Positions 35,910 through 44,397 are shown, counted from the stretch's first letter. The stretch: 64,000 bases of DNA from Sphingobium abikonense NBRC 16140 (GCF_001598335.1 NZ_BCYT01000003.1:62001-126000), one strand, 5' to 3'. Notes: generated by a model from the letters alone, not told the origin. Program-made: numbers and translations.

Positions 35910-37639
35910 TGGCCGATCCCATTCGCATGATGATCACGGCAGCAGGGCTGGACGCCCTGGTCGACGCGCAGAGCGGCGCGACCGATGCCGTTCAGATCGC
36001 GCAGGTCGGACTGACGCAAAGCGCCTTCGTGATGGCGCCCACCATCACCAGCCTGCCCGGCGAATTCAAACGCATCAGCGCCGTGTCGGGCCAGTCGGTC
36101 AGCGAAACCGTCATCCACATGACGGCGCAGGACAATAGCGAGGATATTTATGATCTTCGCGGCCTTGGCCTGTTCCTGCCCAATGGTTCGCTTTTCGCCG
36201 TCTATAGCCAGGAAACGCCGATCTTCCGCAAGGTGTCGATCGCCTTCTTCCTGCTCGCGCTCGATATCGCCTTCAGCAATGGCGCGGCGGGCGACATCGT
36301 CTTTGGCGATACCAGCTTCCTCATGCCGCCGGCGACCGAGACGGTGAAGGGCGTCGCGCGGATCGCTGACCCCGCACTGGCCGAGGCCGGCGCCGATCAT
36401 GACACCATCATCACGCCCCTGACGTTGCGGCAGCGCCTCGATGCGCTCGCGCTGGCGCTGACCGCCACCATCAACGCCCTGTCCGAATCGACCGACGCGG
36501 ACCTCAACAGTCTGGCGGACGGGTTCAATGCGATCATCGCGGCGCTGGTGGCACGCACCATCACCGGCACCGGCCTGGTAACGGGTGGCGGCGATCTCAC
36601 CCAATCCCGAACCGTCGACGTGCGGGCAGCGATCGGCGCGGAAGCCATTGCCGGCACCGCCACCGATTGCGCGCTCACGCCCGCCGCCCTGCGCGCGGTG
36701 CAGGCCGCGCTGACGGTCGGCGGCACTGGCCTTGTCACTGGCGGCGGCGATCTGACCCAATCCCGCACCGTCGATGTGCGCGCGGCGACCGGCGCGGAGG
36801 CCATCGCCGGCACCGCCACCGACTGCGCACTCACGCCCGCTGCCCTGCGCGCCGTGCAGGCGGCCCTGACGATCGGTGGCTCTGGCCTTGTCACCGGCGG
36901 CGGCGATCTGACCCAATCCCGCACCGTTGACGTGCGCGCGGCGACCGGCGCGGAAGCCATTGCCGGCACCGCCAGTGATTGCGCGCTCACGCCTGCTGCC
37001 CTGCGCGCTGTGCAGGCCGCGCTGACGCTCGGTGGCACTGGCCTTGTCACCGGCGGCGGCGATCTGACCCAATCCCGCACCGTGGATGTCAGGGCAGCAA
37101 GCGGGGCGGAAGCCATCGCCGGCACCGCCACCGACTGCGCGCTCACGCCTGCCGCCCTGCGCGCCGTGCAGGCGGCGCTCACGATCACGGGCAGCGGCCT
37201 TGTCACTGGCGGCGGCGACCTGACGCAGGGGCGCGCGCTCCATGTCGAAGCCGCCAGCGTGGCCGAAACGGCCGAAGGGGCGCTCGCCAGCAAGGCGGTG
37301 ACGCCCGCCAGCCTGATCGGCGCCCTCACGCAACTGGGCGGATGGCAGTCGAGCGTCCCCCTGTTCCGAATCCCCGGCACGCCGATCATCGTCCAGGCCG
37401 GCACCATGCGCGCCACCGTCACCACCGAACTGGCGGCGCCGATGGTGTTTCCGGTCGCCTTCCCCAACGCGTGCATCTGGGTCGGACCGATCACCTATCT
37501 GTCGGCCGACAGCAATGTCCGCGATCTCTTCGTGCAGATGCGCGAGCGAACGACCACGGGCTTCAACGTCTTTTTCCAGGCGGGCGACAGCGCGGACAAC
37601 CGCGCCGACGGCTTCGACTGGATCGCGATCGGATATTGA
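35909..37639 (+). CDS. Tail fibre protein (P2 gpH type) with 52-aa tandem repeats
   Basis: 576 residues. The N-terminal 200 residues are the conserved baseplate-attachment region of P2-like fibres (MADPIRMMITAAGLDALVDAQ, LPGEFKRISAVSGQSVSETVIHMTAQDNSEDIYDLRGLGLFLPNGSLFAVY). Then come four complete 52-residue repeats and a fifth diverged one, each beginning GLVTGGGDLTQSRTVDVRAA, and finally a tip domain from about residue 490 (VFPVAFPNACIWVGPITYLSAD). The tip ends in W-I-A-I-G-Y, as in gp37-like tips. It is the likely receptor-binding fibre. Confidence 0.9.
   Translation: MADPIRMMITAAGLDALVDAQSGATDAVQIAQVGLTQSAFVMAPTITSLPGEFKRISAVSGQSVSETVIHMTAQDNSEDIYDLRGLGLFLPNGSLFAVYSQETPIFRKVSIAFFLLALDIAFSNGAAGDIVFGDTSFLMPPATETVKGVARIADPALAEAGADHDTIITPLTLRQRLDALALALTATINALSESTDADLNSLADGFNAIIAALVARTITGTGLVTGGGDLTQSRTVDVRAAIGAEAIAGTATDCALTPAALRAVQAALTVGGTGLVTGGGDLTQSRTVDVRAATGAEAIAGTATDCALTPAALRAVQAALTIGGSGLVTGGGDLTQSRTVDVRAATGAEAIAGTASDCALTPAALRAVQAALTLGGTGLVTGGGDLTQSRTVDVRAASGAEAIAGTATDCALTPAALRAVQAALTITGSGLVTGGGDLTQGRALHVEAASVAETAEGALASKAVTPASLIGALTQLGGWQSSVPLFRIPGTPIIVQAGTMRATVTTELAAPMVFPVAFPNACIWVGPITYLSADSNVRDLFVQMRERTTTGFNVFFQAGDSADNRADGFDWIAIGY
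36572..37327 (+). repeat. 156-bp tandem repeats inside the tail fibre gene
   Basis: Units begin at 36572, 36728, 36884, 37040 and 37196, each 156 bp (52 codons). The first four are nearly identical at the protein level; the fifth diverges after GDLTQGRALHV. The repeats keep frame, so gain or loss of units would lengthen or shorten the fibre without breaking it. Confidence 0.9.
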
Positions 37640-37641
37640 AA

Positions 37642-38085
37642 ATGGACATCTTCTTTTCGCCCGGCGCGCGCGCCTTCTTCACCGACGCACTGCATGGCGA
37701 TGCCATCCCCGATGACGCTGTGCCCATCTCGGCGGACGAACATCGCGCGCTGATCGCAGGGCAGTCGCAGGGGCGCGCGATCCTTGCCGGCGCAGATGGC
37801 CGGCCCTGCCTTGCCACCATCCCCCGCCAGACATTGGCCCAGCGGCGCGCAAAGGCTGTCGCCCAGGCGAAACGGGAAGCCGCGCGCCGGATCGAGGCTG
37901 CCGCCCCGCTCTGGCGCCAGTTGAACGATCAGCGGGCGCCATCGGCAGAGGGGGCAGCCCGCCTTGCCTTGATCGATGCGATCCGCGCCGCCTCCGACGC
38001 GATCGAGGCGGAAATCGCCGCCGCCACGGCAACGGGCCTCAAGGCCATCATCATCGCATCCCATCCCCTCTGGCCAGCCGAGTAA
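37642..38085 (+). CDS. Tail fibre assembly protein (gpG/Tfa type)
   Basis: 147 residues from the ATG at 37642, two bases after the fibre stop. It begins MDIFFSPGARAFFTDALHGDAIPDDAVPISADEHRALIAGQSQGRAILAGADGRPCLA, the typical beginning of tail-fibre assembly proteins. A long charged helix follows (RRAKAVAQAKREAARRIEAAAPLWRQL). It probably acts as a chaperone that folds or trims the fibre tip and may be virion-associated. Confidence 0.85.
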   Translation: MDIFFSPGARAFFTDALHGDAIPDDAVPISADEHRALIAGQSQGRAILAGADGRPCLATIPRQTLAQRRAKAVAQAKREAARRIEAAAPLWRQLNDQRAPSAEGAARLALIDAIRAASDAIEAEIAAATATGLKAIIIASHPLWPAE

Positions 38086-38088
38086 GCC

Positions 38089-40527
38089 ATGCCCAAGATC
38101 GCCGACCTGCCGGAGTTCGAAAACCTCACCGGCGCTGAAACCGTCCTGATCGAGCGCGAGGAGGAAACCGGGCGCGCGCGCCTCGGCGACTATCTCGACG
38201 CGCTCGGCTTCGGGCAGATGAAGGTCGACATCGGCGCGCTCGGCCAGGGGCTGAGCGTCGAGCAGCAGGCGCGCGCGCAGGCCGTCGCGGCCGAGGCGCT
38301 GCAACGCGAAGCGGCCGACCTTGCCGAAGCACAGGCGCGGGCGCAGGGCATCGCCGGTGAAGCGGCTCTGCGCGAACAGGGACTGACCGCCGAAGCGCTG
38401 TCCCGCGTGCAAGCGGATTCGGCCGAAGAGCAGGCCCGCATTCAGGCCGATCTGGGCGAGGAGCAGGCGCGCATCCAGGGCGACCAGGCCGAAGCGCAGG
38501 CCCGCGCCCAGGGCGACGCCGACGAGGCGCTGGCGCGGCAACAGGCGGACGAGGCCGAAAGCCTGTCCCGCCGTCAGGCCGCCGCACTGGCGGCGGCGCG
38601 GCTGCCCCAGCCGCAATCCTTCGTGAAGGGGCGGGTCCATATCCATGCCAGCGACGGCCGCCAGACGCTCGACGGCACCGATCTGATCACCGGCCGCCGC
38701 CAGATCGCCAATCTCGCCCTGCCGGGGCATGACGCCATCATCCTGGGGGGCTATGTTCCGCTCATCACCGACGCGCGTGGTCGCGTCTCCGTGCGCTACA
38801 GCATGAAGTCGCGCCGCATCGAACTACCCGGCGCGCCGGTCGGCCTCATGACCGATCCGCCGCGTCAGGGCTGGTGGCCGACCGAGTTCGACGGCGCGGG
38901 CCGCGCGGTCGCTGGCTGGGAACCGGGCGGCCATGTCCGCCTCGCGCCGCTGCACGCCAATGGCCGCGTGCTGCGGCAGGGTGATGACAATCAGGTGCCC
39001 CAACTCTTCTATCTGGTCGAAGGCGCAAACCGCACGACGCTGGCCAGGGTTCAGCTGACCTACAGCCAGCACGGCATCACCGGCTTTGAAACCGTGCGCC
39101 GCGCGACCGTGACCATGCCCGGCCTGCTGCGTATCGAAACCAACGACCATGACGCAATCAGCAACACCCGCCATGCCGTGCGCTATGCTCATCTGCACAA
39201 GGTGCCGCCGGTCAGCGACCTGCCCACCATCCTGGAATATCTGGGCGTGGCGGGCCAGTCGAACAGCGTGGCGGCCGGCAGTTACGGCACCAATCCCACC
39301 GGCGTCACCGGGCCACAAACCATCCGCACGCCGCCGGTCCTGCGCAAAGGACCGTTTCGGGCGCTCAATCTTACCTGGAACACGGGGACCATTCCCCATC
39401 AGGGCAATCTGGACGGCGATGTCGTGGTTGCCGGCGGCGGCTATGCGCGCGACGTGCCCATCGATCCCGCCCGGATCAACAGCCTGGTGCCGATCCGCGA
39501 GGGGCTGGGGCAGGACGGCGCGCATGAAAAGGGCGGGTGGACGCGCGAAAGCTATTGCAGCGCGCTCGCCATCCACCTCAATGGTCCCTGGGGCTGGAAC
39601 GGTGCGCGCTATGTCGCCTGCGCCTCCTTCGGCTTTGGCTCCTCCAAATTCGCCGAACTCTTCTGGGACGGCGCGACCCGGCGCCAGCCCTATCTGAACT
39701 TCCTCGCCTCGGTCACGCGCGCCAAGGAGATTGCCGACGCCAACGGCCTCCAGTTGCGCGTCAACATGCTGATCGAACAGGGCGAAGCGGACTGGACGAA
39801 TGCGACCTGGGGCGATCAGCTGCTGGCGTTCATCCCGATCGCCCAGGCCGATATCGTGGCGATCAGCGGGCAGGCGAACGCGCCGCAAGTCTTCCTCGCC
39901 CAGACGGTGCAGGCCGCCGGCTCCCTGCGGCAGCCGGCGCTGTCCGGCCTCGCCCAGATGGAGATCGCCGCGTCCCATGCCGATGTCCATATCCTGCCGC
40001 CGGGCTATATCTGCGACTTTGACGGCGACGCCATCCACTACAAGGCGTCGGACGAGACATGGCGCGGGGCGATCGCGGCCGACGTCATGAACGACTGGTT
40101 CCAGCGCGGTCAGGATGCGGCGCTGCATATGACCACCGCCACCTGGCTGGGCAGTCAGGTAAAGGTCGATTTCACCCATTCCTTCATCTTCGACACGGAA
40201 ACCGTGCAGATGACGGCGGTGGATGGCGGCGCCAGCATAAAAAACCTGAACGGCGCGACACCAACCATATCGCGCGTGCGCCGTGATCCCGCGAACCCGC
40301 GCCGGTTGCTCATCGATCTGGCGAGCGCGCTGCCGGCGGACGCCGTGGTGGAAGTGCGGATGGGCTATGGCAACCAGACCACGACCAACCCGCCCAGCCA
40401 GGGCTATGCCGGCGGGCAGCGCACCATCTTTCGCCGCAGCGATTGGGAACGCTTCTCCCTGATCGACGGGCGCCCCTTGCCCATCTTCGCCAATATCCAA
40501 GTCATCACCGCGACGCAGGAGTCCTGA
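38089..40527 (+). CDS. Tail protein with long coiled coil and SGNH esterase-like domain
   Basis: 812 residues. Residues about 50-175 form a coiled coil of repeated EAxARAQG/EEQARIQ units (EEQARIQADLGEEQARIQGDQ). A middle beta region follows. From about residue 380 a sialate-O-acetylesterase-like SGNH fold is suggested by GVAGQSNSVAAG (nucleophile Ser), EQGEADWTN and the DGDAIHY Asp/His pair. The C-terminal part is beta-rich. It probably trims O-acetyl groups from surface polysaccharide during adsorption. It sits directly after the fibre chaperone in the J-I-fibre unit. Confidence 0.78.
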   Translation: MPKIADLPEFENLTGAETVLIEREEETGRARLGDYLDALGFGQMKVDIGALGQGLSVEQQARAQAVAAEALQREAADLAEAQARAQGIAGEAALREQGLTAEALSRVQADSAEEQARIQADLGEEQARIQGDQAEAQARAQGDADEALARQQADEAESLSRRQAAALAAARLPQPQSFVKGRVHIHASDGRQTLDGTDLITGRRQIANLALPGHDAIILGGYVPLITDARGRVSVRYSMKSRRIELPGAPVGLMTDPPRQGWWPTEFDGAGRAVAGWEPGGHVRLAPLHANGRVLRQGDDNQVPQLFYLVEGANRTTLARVQLTYSQHGITGFETVRRATVTMPGLLRIETNDHDAISNTRHAVRYAHLHKVPPVSDLPTILEYLGVAGQSNSVAAGSYGTNPTGVTGPQTIRTPPVLRKGPFRALNLTWNTGTIPHQGNLDGDVVVAGGGYARDVPIDPARINSLVPIREGLGQDGAHEKGGWTRESYCSALAIHLNGPWGWNGARYVACASFGFGSSKFAELFWDGATRRQPYLNFLASVTRAKEIADANGLQLRVNMLIEQGEADWTNATWGDQLLAFIPIAQADIVAISGQANAPQVFLAQTVQAAGSLRQPALSGLAQMEIAASHADVHILPPGYICDFDGDAIHYKASDETWRGAIAADVMNDWFQRGQDAALHMTTATWLGSQVKVDFTHSFIFDTETVQMTAVDGGASIKNLNGATPTISRVRRDPANPRRLLIDLASALPADAVVEVRMGYGNQTTTNPPSQGYAGGQRTIFRRSDWERFSLIDGRPLPIFANIQVITATQES

Positions 40528-40529
40528 CC

Positions 40530-41345
40530 ATGCCGCTCGGCAGCATCATCAACGTGCCTTTCCCCCTTCCCGGTTTCGCCGACGTGGCCGACGATCTGAC
40601 GGAGTTCAGCGAAATCGACCGCCAGATCATCCAGTTCGCCGGACTGCGCGCCTGGATCACGGCCGCCAACGGCAATTATGAGAGCGTGGGCAGCGCGACG
40701 CGGGTCTGGGGGCCGTTGGGCGTCACCGCGTTCACCAGCGAAAACGCGATCACGGTCGGCCCTGACACTGTCGACGGGCGCGCGTCGATCTTCATGCCCG
40801 GCGGCATCACCGGCGCCAATGAACTGCCGCTCCATGTCCGCGATGTCGAAATCACCGGCGACTATACGATCTTCGTCGCGCTGCGCTGGGCGACCGACAT
40901 GGTGACGAGCGGCACCGCCTATCAGATCATCCATGCCGGGATCGATGGCGGGCAGGACTGCGAACTCTATATGCTCAACAACGCCCTCTATCACCGGCAC
41001 GGAACGCTACAGAATGCGACGTCGGGCAACCGCTTCACCGCCGGCGGCCGCTTCCTGGTTGGCATGACCTACAGCAGCGCGGCGGATCGGGGGCAGATGT
41101 TCATCAACTCGCCGGTCCCGCATGTGCTACAGGCCGAAGGCTTGTCGGGCCTGCCCGAAGGCGGCCGCCCGCTGGTCATAGGAGGCAAGCTCAACGCCCT
41201 GGGCAATGCCGGATCGATGCTGTTCAAGGGCGCGGTGCATGACGTCTATGTGTTCGACCGGCACATGTATGGCGATGAAATGGCGTCGGTGCGCGAGACC
41301 TTCTTTGGCCTGCTGGCGCAGAAATATCCGGGGGTAATCGCGTAA
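40530..41345 (+). CDS. Tail-associated LamG/concanavalin-like lectin protein
   Basis: 271 residues from the ATG at 40530, shortly after GCAGGAGTCC and two bases past the previous stop. It has the repeated beta-strand layout of LamG/concanavalin-like lectin domains: FMPGGITGANELP, YTIFVALRWATD, ELYMLNNALYHRHGTLQ, RFLVGMTYSS, GRPLVIGGKLNALG and MLFKGAVHDVYVFDRHMYGDEM. Such domains bind glycans or proteins, and in phage tails are often receptor-binding. It is the last structural gene of this unit, next to the esterase-containing tail protein. Precise role inferred from context. Confidence 0.75.
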   Translation: MPLGSIINVPFPLPGFADVADDLTEFSEIDRQIIQFAGLRAWITAANGNYESVGSATRVWGPLGVTAFTSENAITVGPDTVDGRASIFMPGGITGANELPLHVRDVEITGDYTIFVALRWATDMVTSGTAYQIIHAGIDGGQDCELYMLNNALYHRHGTLQNATSGNRFTAGGRFLVGMTYSSAADRGQMFINSPVPHVLQAEGLSGLPEGGRPLVIGGKLNALGNAGSMLFKGAVHDVYVFDRHMYGDEMASVRETFFGLLAQKYPGVIA

Positions 41346-41492
41346 GCCGAGCCGTTTTTGCGTTCAAATAGCAACAAATGTCTGATCTGCGCGCTTGCCA
41401 GGCTGTGGTTCAAACGGGTAATGGAACGTTAGCGCGTTAGCCGAAAGTTCCCGCGCTGTGGCGTGATGCTGCACTCTCGAAAGGAGATGACC

Positions 41493-42050
41493 ATGGTAGA
41501 TCATAAGTACTCGAACCTATTTTCCTGCCTATACGACCAAAAAGGGTCAATAGAGACGAACGGCGGAAATCCACCATACTCCGTATTTCGTTCAACTCAA
41601 AGTCGCAACAAGGCAGGTGATACTACTTGTGAAATGACAATTCATGATTTCGCGGTCATATGGGACGAAGACCACGATGAACGCGTAATTTGTGCAATTG
41701 AGCGCCTACATCTTTTGGGCTTACTATGGCCAGTTGTCATTGCTTTTGAAAGTCGAGGATTGCTGACCCTCGTTTTACAAGGCGATTTGCCGGTTCCTGA
41801 AAATTACCGATCACTTGCGCATAATGCATGCAACAATGGTCTAAATGATGTTTGGCAGACGAAATTAGCAACGTACAACCGACCTCACCCATTCCACTTT
41901 CAACCAAACCAAAACACTCTCCCAGATTTCGATCCGGATGCTGCGTCTTTTGTATTTGCTATAGACCGACAGTGGAAGCTGGGGCTGCGCGAAAAGCCAT
42001 TAGTCGAACTGAAATCAGTGTGGCAGGCATGGAGCAGCACTCACTCGTAA
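41493..42050 (+). CDS. Unknown 185-aa cargo protein (moron)
   Basis: 185 residues, AT-rich, from the ATG at 41493 (AAAGGAG six bases upstream). Starts MVDHKYSNLFSCLYDQKGSIETNGG. It is soluble, with one mixed hydrophobic patch (LLGLLWPVVIAFESRGLLTLVLQG) and an aromatic end (WQAWSSTHS). No signal peptide, membrane span or family I can name. The gene has its own leader (41346-41492) and a strong hairpin after the stop, then the next late-promoter dyad, so it looks like an independently expressed moron. Function unknown; superinfection control or host-fitness roles are possible but not shown. Confidence 0.7.
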   Translation: MVDHKYSNLFSCLYDQKGSIETNGGNPPYSVFRSTQSRNKAGDTTCEMTIHDFAVIWDEDHDERVICAIERLHLLGLLWPVVIAFESRGLLTLVLQGDLPVPENYRSLAHNACNNGLNDVWQTKLATYNRPHPFHFQPNQNTLPDFDPDAASFVFAIDRQWKLGLREKPLVELKSVWQAWSSTHS

Positions 42051-42062
42051 ACAATATACCAA

Positions 42063-42090
42063 GACGGTAGCGTACCAGCGCGCTACCGTC
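42063..42090 (+). terminator. Terminator hairpin after the cargo gene
   Basis: GACGGTAGCG and CGCTACCGTC form a perfect 10-bp stem around an 8-nt loop, 12 bases after the cargo stop. No long U-tract follows, but the position fits a terminator for the moron and the J unit. Confidence 0.7.
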
Positions 42091-42177
42091 TCTGCATCTG
42101 CTTGAGAGATGAAGTGAACTTCGACAAGCCGCCGATGTGCTTAGTCCTGTCCCTCAGCCAAAGACATAGATAATTCG

Positions 42178-42203
42178 CATTTGGATAGCCGCCTGTCCAA
42201 ATG
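42178..42203 (+). promoter_or_regulatory. Late-promoter dyad, copy 3 (V-W-tail unit)
   Basis: Third exact copy of the 26-bp dyad with the same CAGG extension. It lies 42 bases before the preferred start of gene V, which heads the baseplate-tail unit to gene D. P2 has a late promoter (Pv) at the equivalent gene. Confidence 0.8.
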
Positions 42204-42245
42204 CAGGGCCGCGCAAGGCGCGCGCGCTCGCGCCATGGTCCCGCC

Positions 42246-42818
42246 ATGGTGCAATCCCCCGATCTTGAGCAGATGGCCGGCGAGGCGATCCAATATGGCG
42301 CCGTCGCGTCGGTCGATCATGCCAATGCCACCTGCACCGTGCAGCTGGGCGACCTTGAAACCGGCGAACTGCCCTGGGTCGCCCAGCGCGCCGGCGGCGC
42401 CCGGCTCTGGTCCCCGCCCAGCGTGGGCGAACAATGCGTGGTCCTCTGTCCCGAAGGCGATCTGGCGAACGGCCTGGTCATCGTCGGCCTGTGGTCCGAT
42501 GCCTTCCCGCCGCCCTCCAATTCCCCCGATGTCGTCCATCTGGAAATGCCCGATGGCGCGGTCATCCGCTATGACCATGCGGCCCATGCGCTGGCCGTCA
42601 CACTACCGGCCGGCGGCACCGCTACGATCGACGCGCCCGAAGGGGCGACCATCAACGCCGACACCACGATCAACGGCGACCTGACCGTCAACGGGAATCT
42701 CACCGTCAATGGCCGGGTGACTGCGACCGATGACGTGCTGGGCGGCGGCATCAGCCTCAAAAGCCACAAGCATGGCGGCGTGCAGGCGGGCGGCGCGCAG
42801 ACGCAGGGACCGGTGTGA
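42246..42818 (+). CDS. Baseplate assembly protein V (P2 gpV spike)
   Basis: 190 residues from the ATG at 42246. An OB-fold region (YGAVASVDHANATCTVQLGDLETGELPWVAQRAG, GARLWSPPSVGEQCVVLCPEGDLANGLVIVGL) is typical of gpV/gp45 spikes. A beta-helical repeat of GDLTVNGNLTVNGRVTATDDV type leads to a C-terminal SHKHGGVQAGG. The HxH in the tip can bind a metal ion. The protein punctures the outer membrane. An in-frame ATG at 42201 lies inside the promoter dyad, so 42246 is preferred. Confidence 0.92.
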   Translation: MVQSPDLEQMAGEAIQYGAVASVDHANATCTVQLGDLETGELPWVAQRAGGARLWSPPSVGEQCVVLCPEGDLANGLVIVGLWSDAFPPPSNSPDVVHLEMPDGAVIRYDHAAHALAVTLPAGGTATIDAPEGATINADTTINGDLTVNGNLTVNGRVTATDDVLGGGISLKSHKHGGVQAGGAQTQGPV

Positions 42819-43168
42819 TGGCGGGCATGAGCCGCAGGACCGGCGGCGCGCTCGATGGCGTCGACCATATCATCCAGTCGGTGGGCGATATCCTGGGCAC
42901 GCCGATCGGCACGCGCGTCGGCCGCCGCGACTATGGATCGCTGCTGCCCGACCTGATCGACCAGCCCATGACCCCCGCGAACATCCTGCGCCTCTACGCG
43001 GCGACCGCCGTCGCCCTGACCCGCTGGGAAGACCGGCTGCATTTGCGCCGGGTCAGCCTGTCCGCCGGCGAAAACCGGGGCGCGGCGAAAATCATCATCG
43101 ACGCCGACCGAACCGACCTTCCCGCCGCCAATGCCCGCACCCGCCTCGTCCTGCCTCTCTCCCTCTAG
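42818..43168 (+). CDS. Baseplate wedge protein W (gp25-like)
   Basis: 116 residues of the GPW/gp25 family: GVDHIIQSVGDILGTPIGTRVGRRDYGSLLPDLIDQPMTPANILRLYAATAVALTRWEDRLHLRRV. The conserved R-x-x-G-S-x-L-x-x-L-ID-P core is present. It links baseplate to sheath. ATG 42818 overlaps the V stop (TGATG); a GTG at 42815 is also possible. Confidence 0.93.
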   Translation: MAGMSRRTGGALDGVDHIIQSVGDILGTPIGTRVGRRDYGSLLPDLIDQPMTPANILRLYAATAVALTRWEDRLHLRRVSLSAGENRGAAKIIIDADRTDLPAANARTRLVLPLSL

Positions 43169-43183
43169 TCAAAGGAAACCCTC

Positions 43184-44356
43184 ATGCCGTTCAAGCATGG
43201 TATCACCGTTACCGAGATCAATGAGGGCGCCCGCACCCTCACCGCCGTTTCCACCGCCATCATCGGCCTGGTCGCCACCGCCGACGATGCCGACGCGGCG
43301 ACCTTCCCGCTCGATTGCCCCGCGCTGATCACCGACATTGAGGCGGCGATCGGCGATGCCGGCACCGAAGGGACGCTGGCGAAGTCGCTGCGCGCCATCG
43401 CCGACCAGACCCGCCCCGTCCTGATCGTCGTGCGCGTGGCCGAGGGGGCCGACGCCGCCGAAACCAACGCCAATGTCATCGGCACCACCGGCGGGGACGG
43501 GATCAAGACCGGGATGCAGGCGCTGCTGGCGGCCGAAGGCCAGCTGGGCGTGAAGCCGAAGATTCTCGGCACGCCCGGCCTTGAGACGCAGGCCGTCACC
43601 GCCGCGCTGGTGGTAGTGGCGAAGAAGCTGCGCGGCTTCGTCTATGCCCGCGCGATCGGCGAGACGGTCGCTGCGGCCACCGCCTACCGCGCCGGCTTCG
43701 CCGCGCGTGAACTCATGCTGCTGATGCCTGATTTCGTCGTGTTCGATACGGTGGCGGCGGCCAATGTGCAGAGCTTCGCCGCTGCCCACGCCATGGGCCT
43801 GCGCGCGCTGATCGACACCCAGACCGGGCCGCACAAGACGCTGTCCAACGTCGCGGTGCAGGGCGTGGTCGGCCTCAGCAAGGATATCCATTGGGATATC
43901 GAGGATCAGGCGAGCGAGGCCGGTCTGCTCAACGCCGCGCAGGTGACGGCGCTGATCCGGGGCGGGACGGGCTATCGCTTCTGGGGCAACCGCACCACAT
44001 CGGACGATGAACTCTTCGCCTTCGAAAGCACGGTGCGCGTCGCGCAGCTGCTGACCGATACGATCGTCAAGGGGATGCTCTGGGCGCTCGACAAGCCGCT
44101 GACCCCGGCGCTGGCGAAGGACATCATCGAAACCATCAACGGCTTCGGCCGCCAGCTGAAGGCGCAGGGCATCGTCCTGGGCTTCAATGCCTGGTTCGAT
44201 GAGGCGAACAACAGCAAGGCCAGCCTGTCCGCCGGCAAGCTGCGCATCGACTATGACTATACCGTGCCGCCGCCGCTCGAAGACCTGACCTTCGGCCAGC
44301 GCATCACCGACAGCTATTTCGCCGACTTTGCGAGCCAGCTGGCCGAAACGGCCTGA
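43184..44356 (+). CDS. Tail sheath protein (P2 gpFI type)
   Basis: 390 residues, same as P2-like sheaths. MPFKHGITVTEINEGARTLTAVSTAIIGLVATAD is the conserved start. A C-terminal domain includes GGTGYRFWGNRTTSDDELFAFESTVRVAQLLTDTI and SAGKLRIDYDYTVPPPLEDLTFGQRITDSYF. The sheath contracts to push the tube through the cell envelope. AAAGGA precedes the ATG by about seven bases. No dyad of the late-promoter type lies before it, so it is read from the V unit. Confidence 0.95.
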   Translation: MPFKHGITVTEINEGARTLTAVSTAIIGLVATADDADAATFPLDCPALITDIEAAIGDAGTEGTLAKSLRAIADQTRPVLIVVRVAEGADAAETNANVIGTTGGDGIKTGMQALLAAEGQLGVKPKILGTPGLETQAVTAALVVVAKKLRGFVYARAIGETVAAATAYRAGFAARELMLLMPDFVVFDTVAAANVQSFAAAHAMGLRALIDTQTGPHKTLSNVAVQGVVGLSKDIHWDIEDQASEAGLLNAAQVTALIRGGTGYRFWGNRTTSDDELFAFESTVRVAQLLTDTIVKGMLWALDKPLTPALAKDIIETINGFGRQLKAQGIVLGFNAWFDEANNSKASLSAGKLRIDYDYTVPPPLEDLTFGQRITDSYFADFASQLAETA

Positions 44357-44397
44357 TCCCCGCCCCGCTATTCCCCCTTTCACGACAGGAGTTTCCG

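Noticed and set aside
38824-40500. 558-codon minus-strand frame opposite the esterase-containing tail gene
   Set aside because: No family motif, no ribosome site, and fully antisense to a well-supported phage gene.
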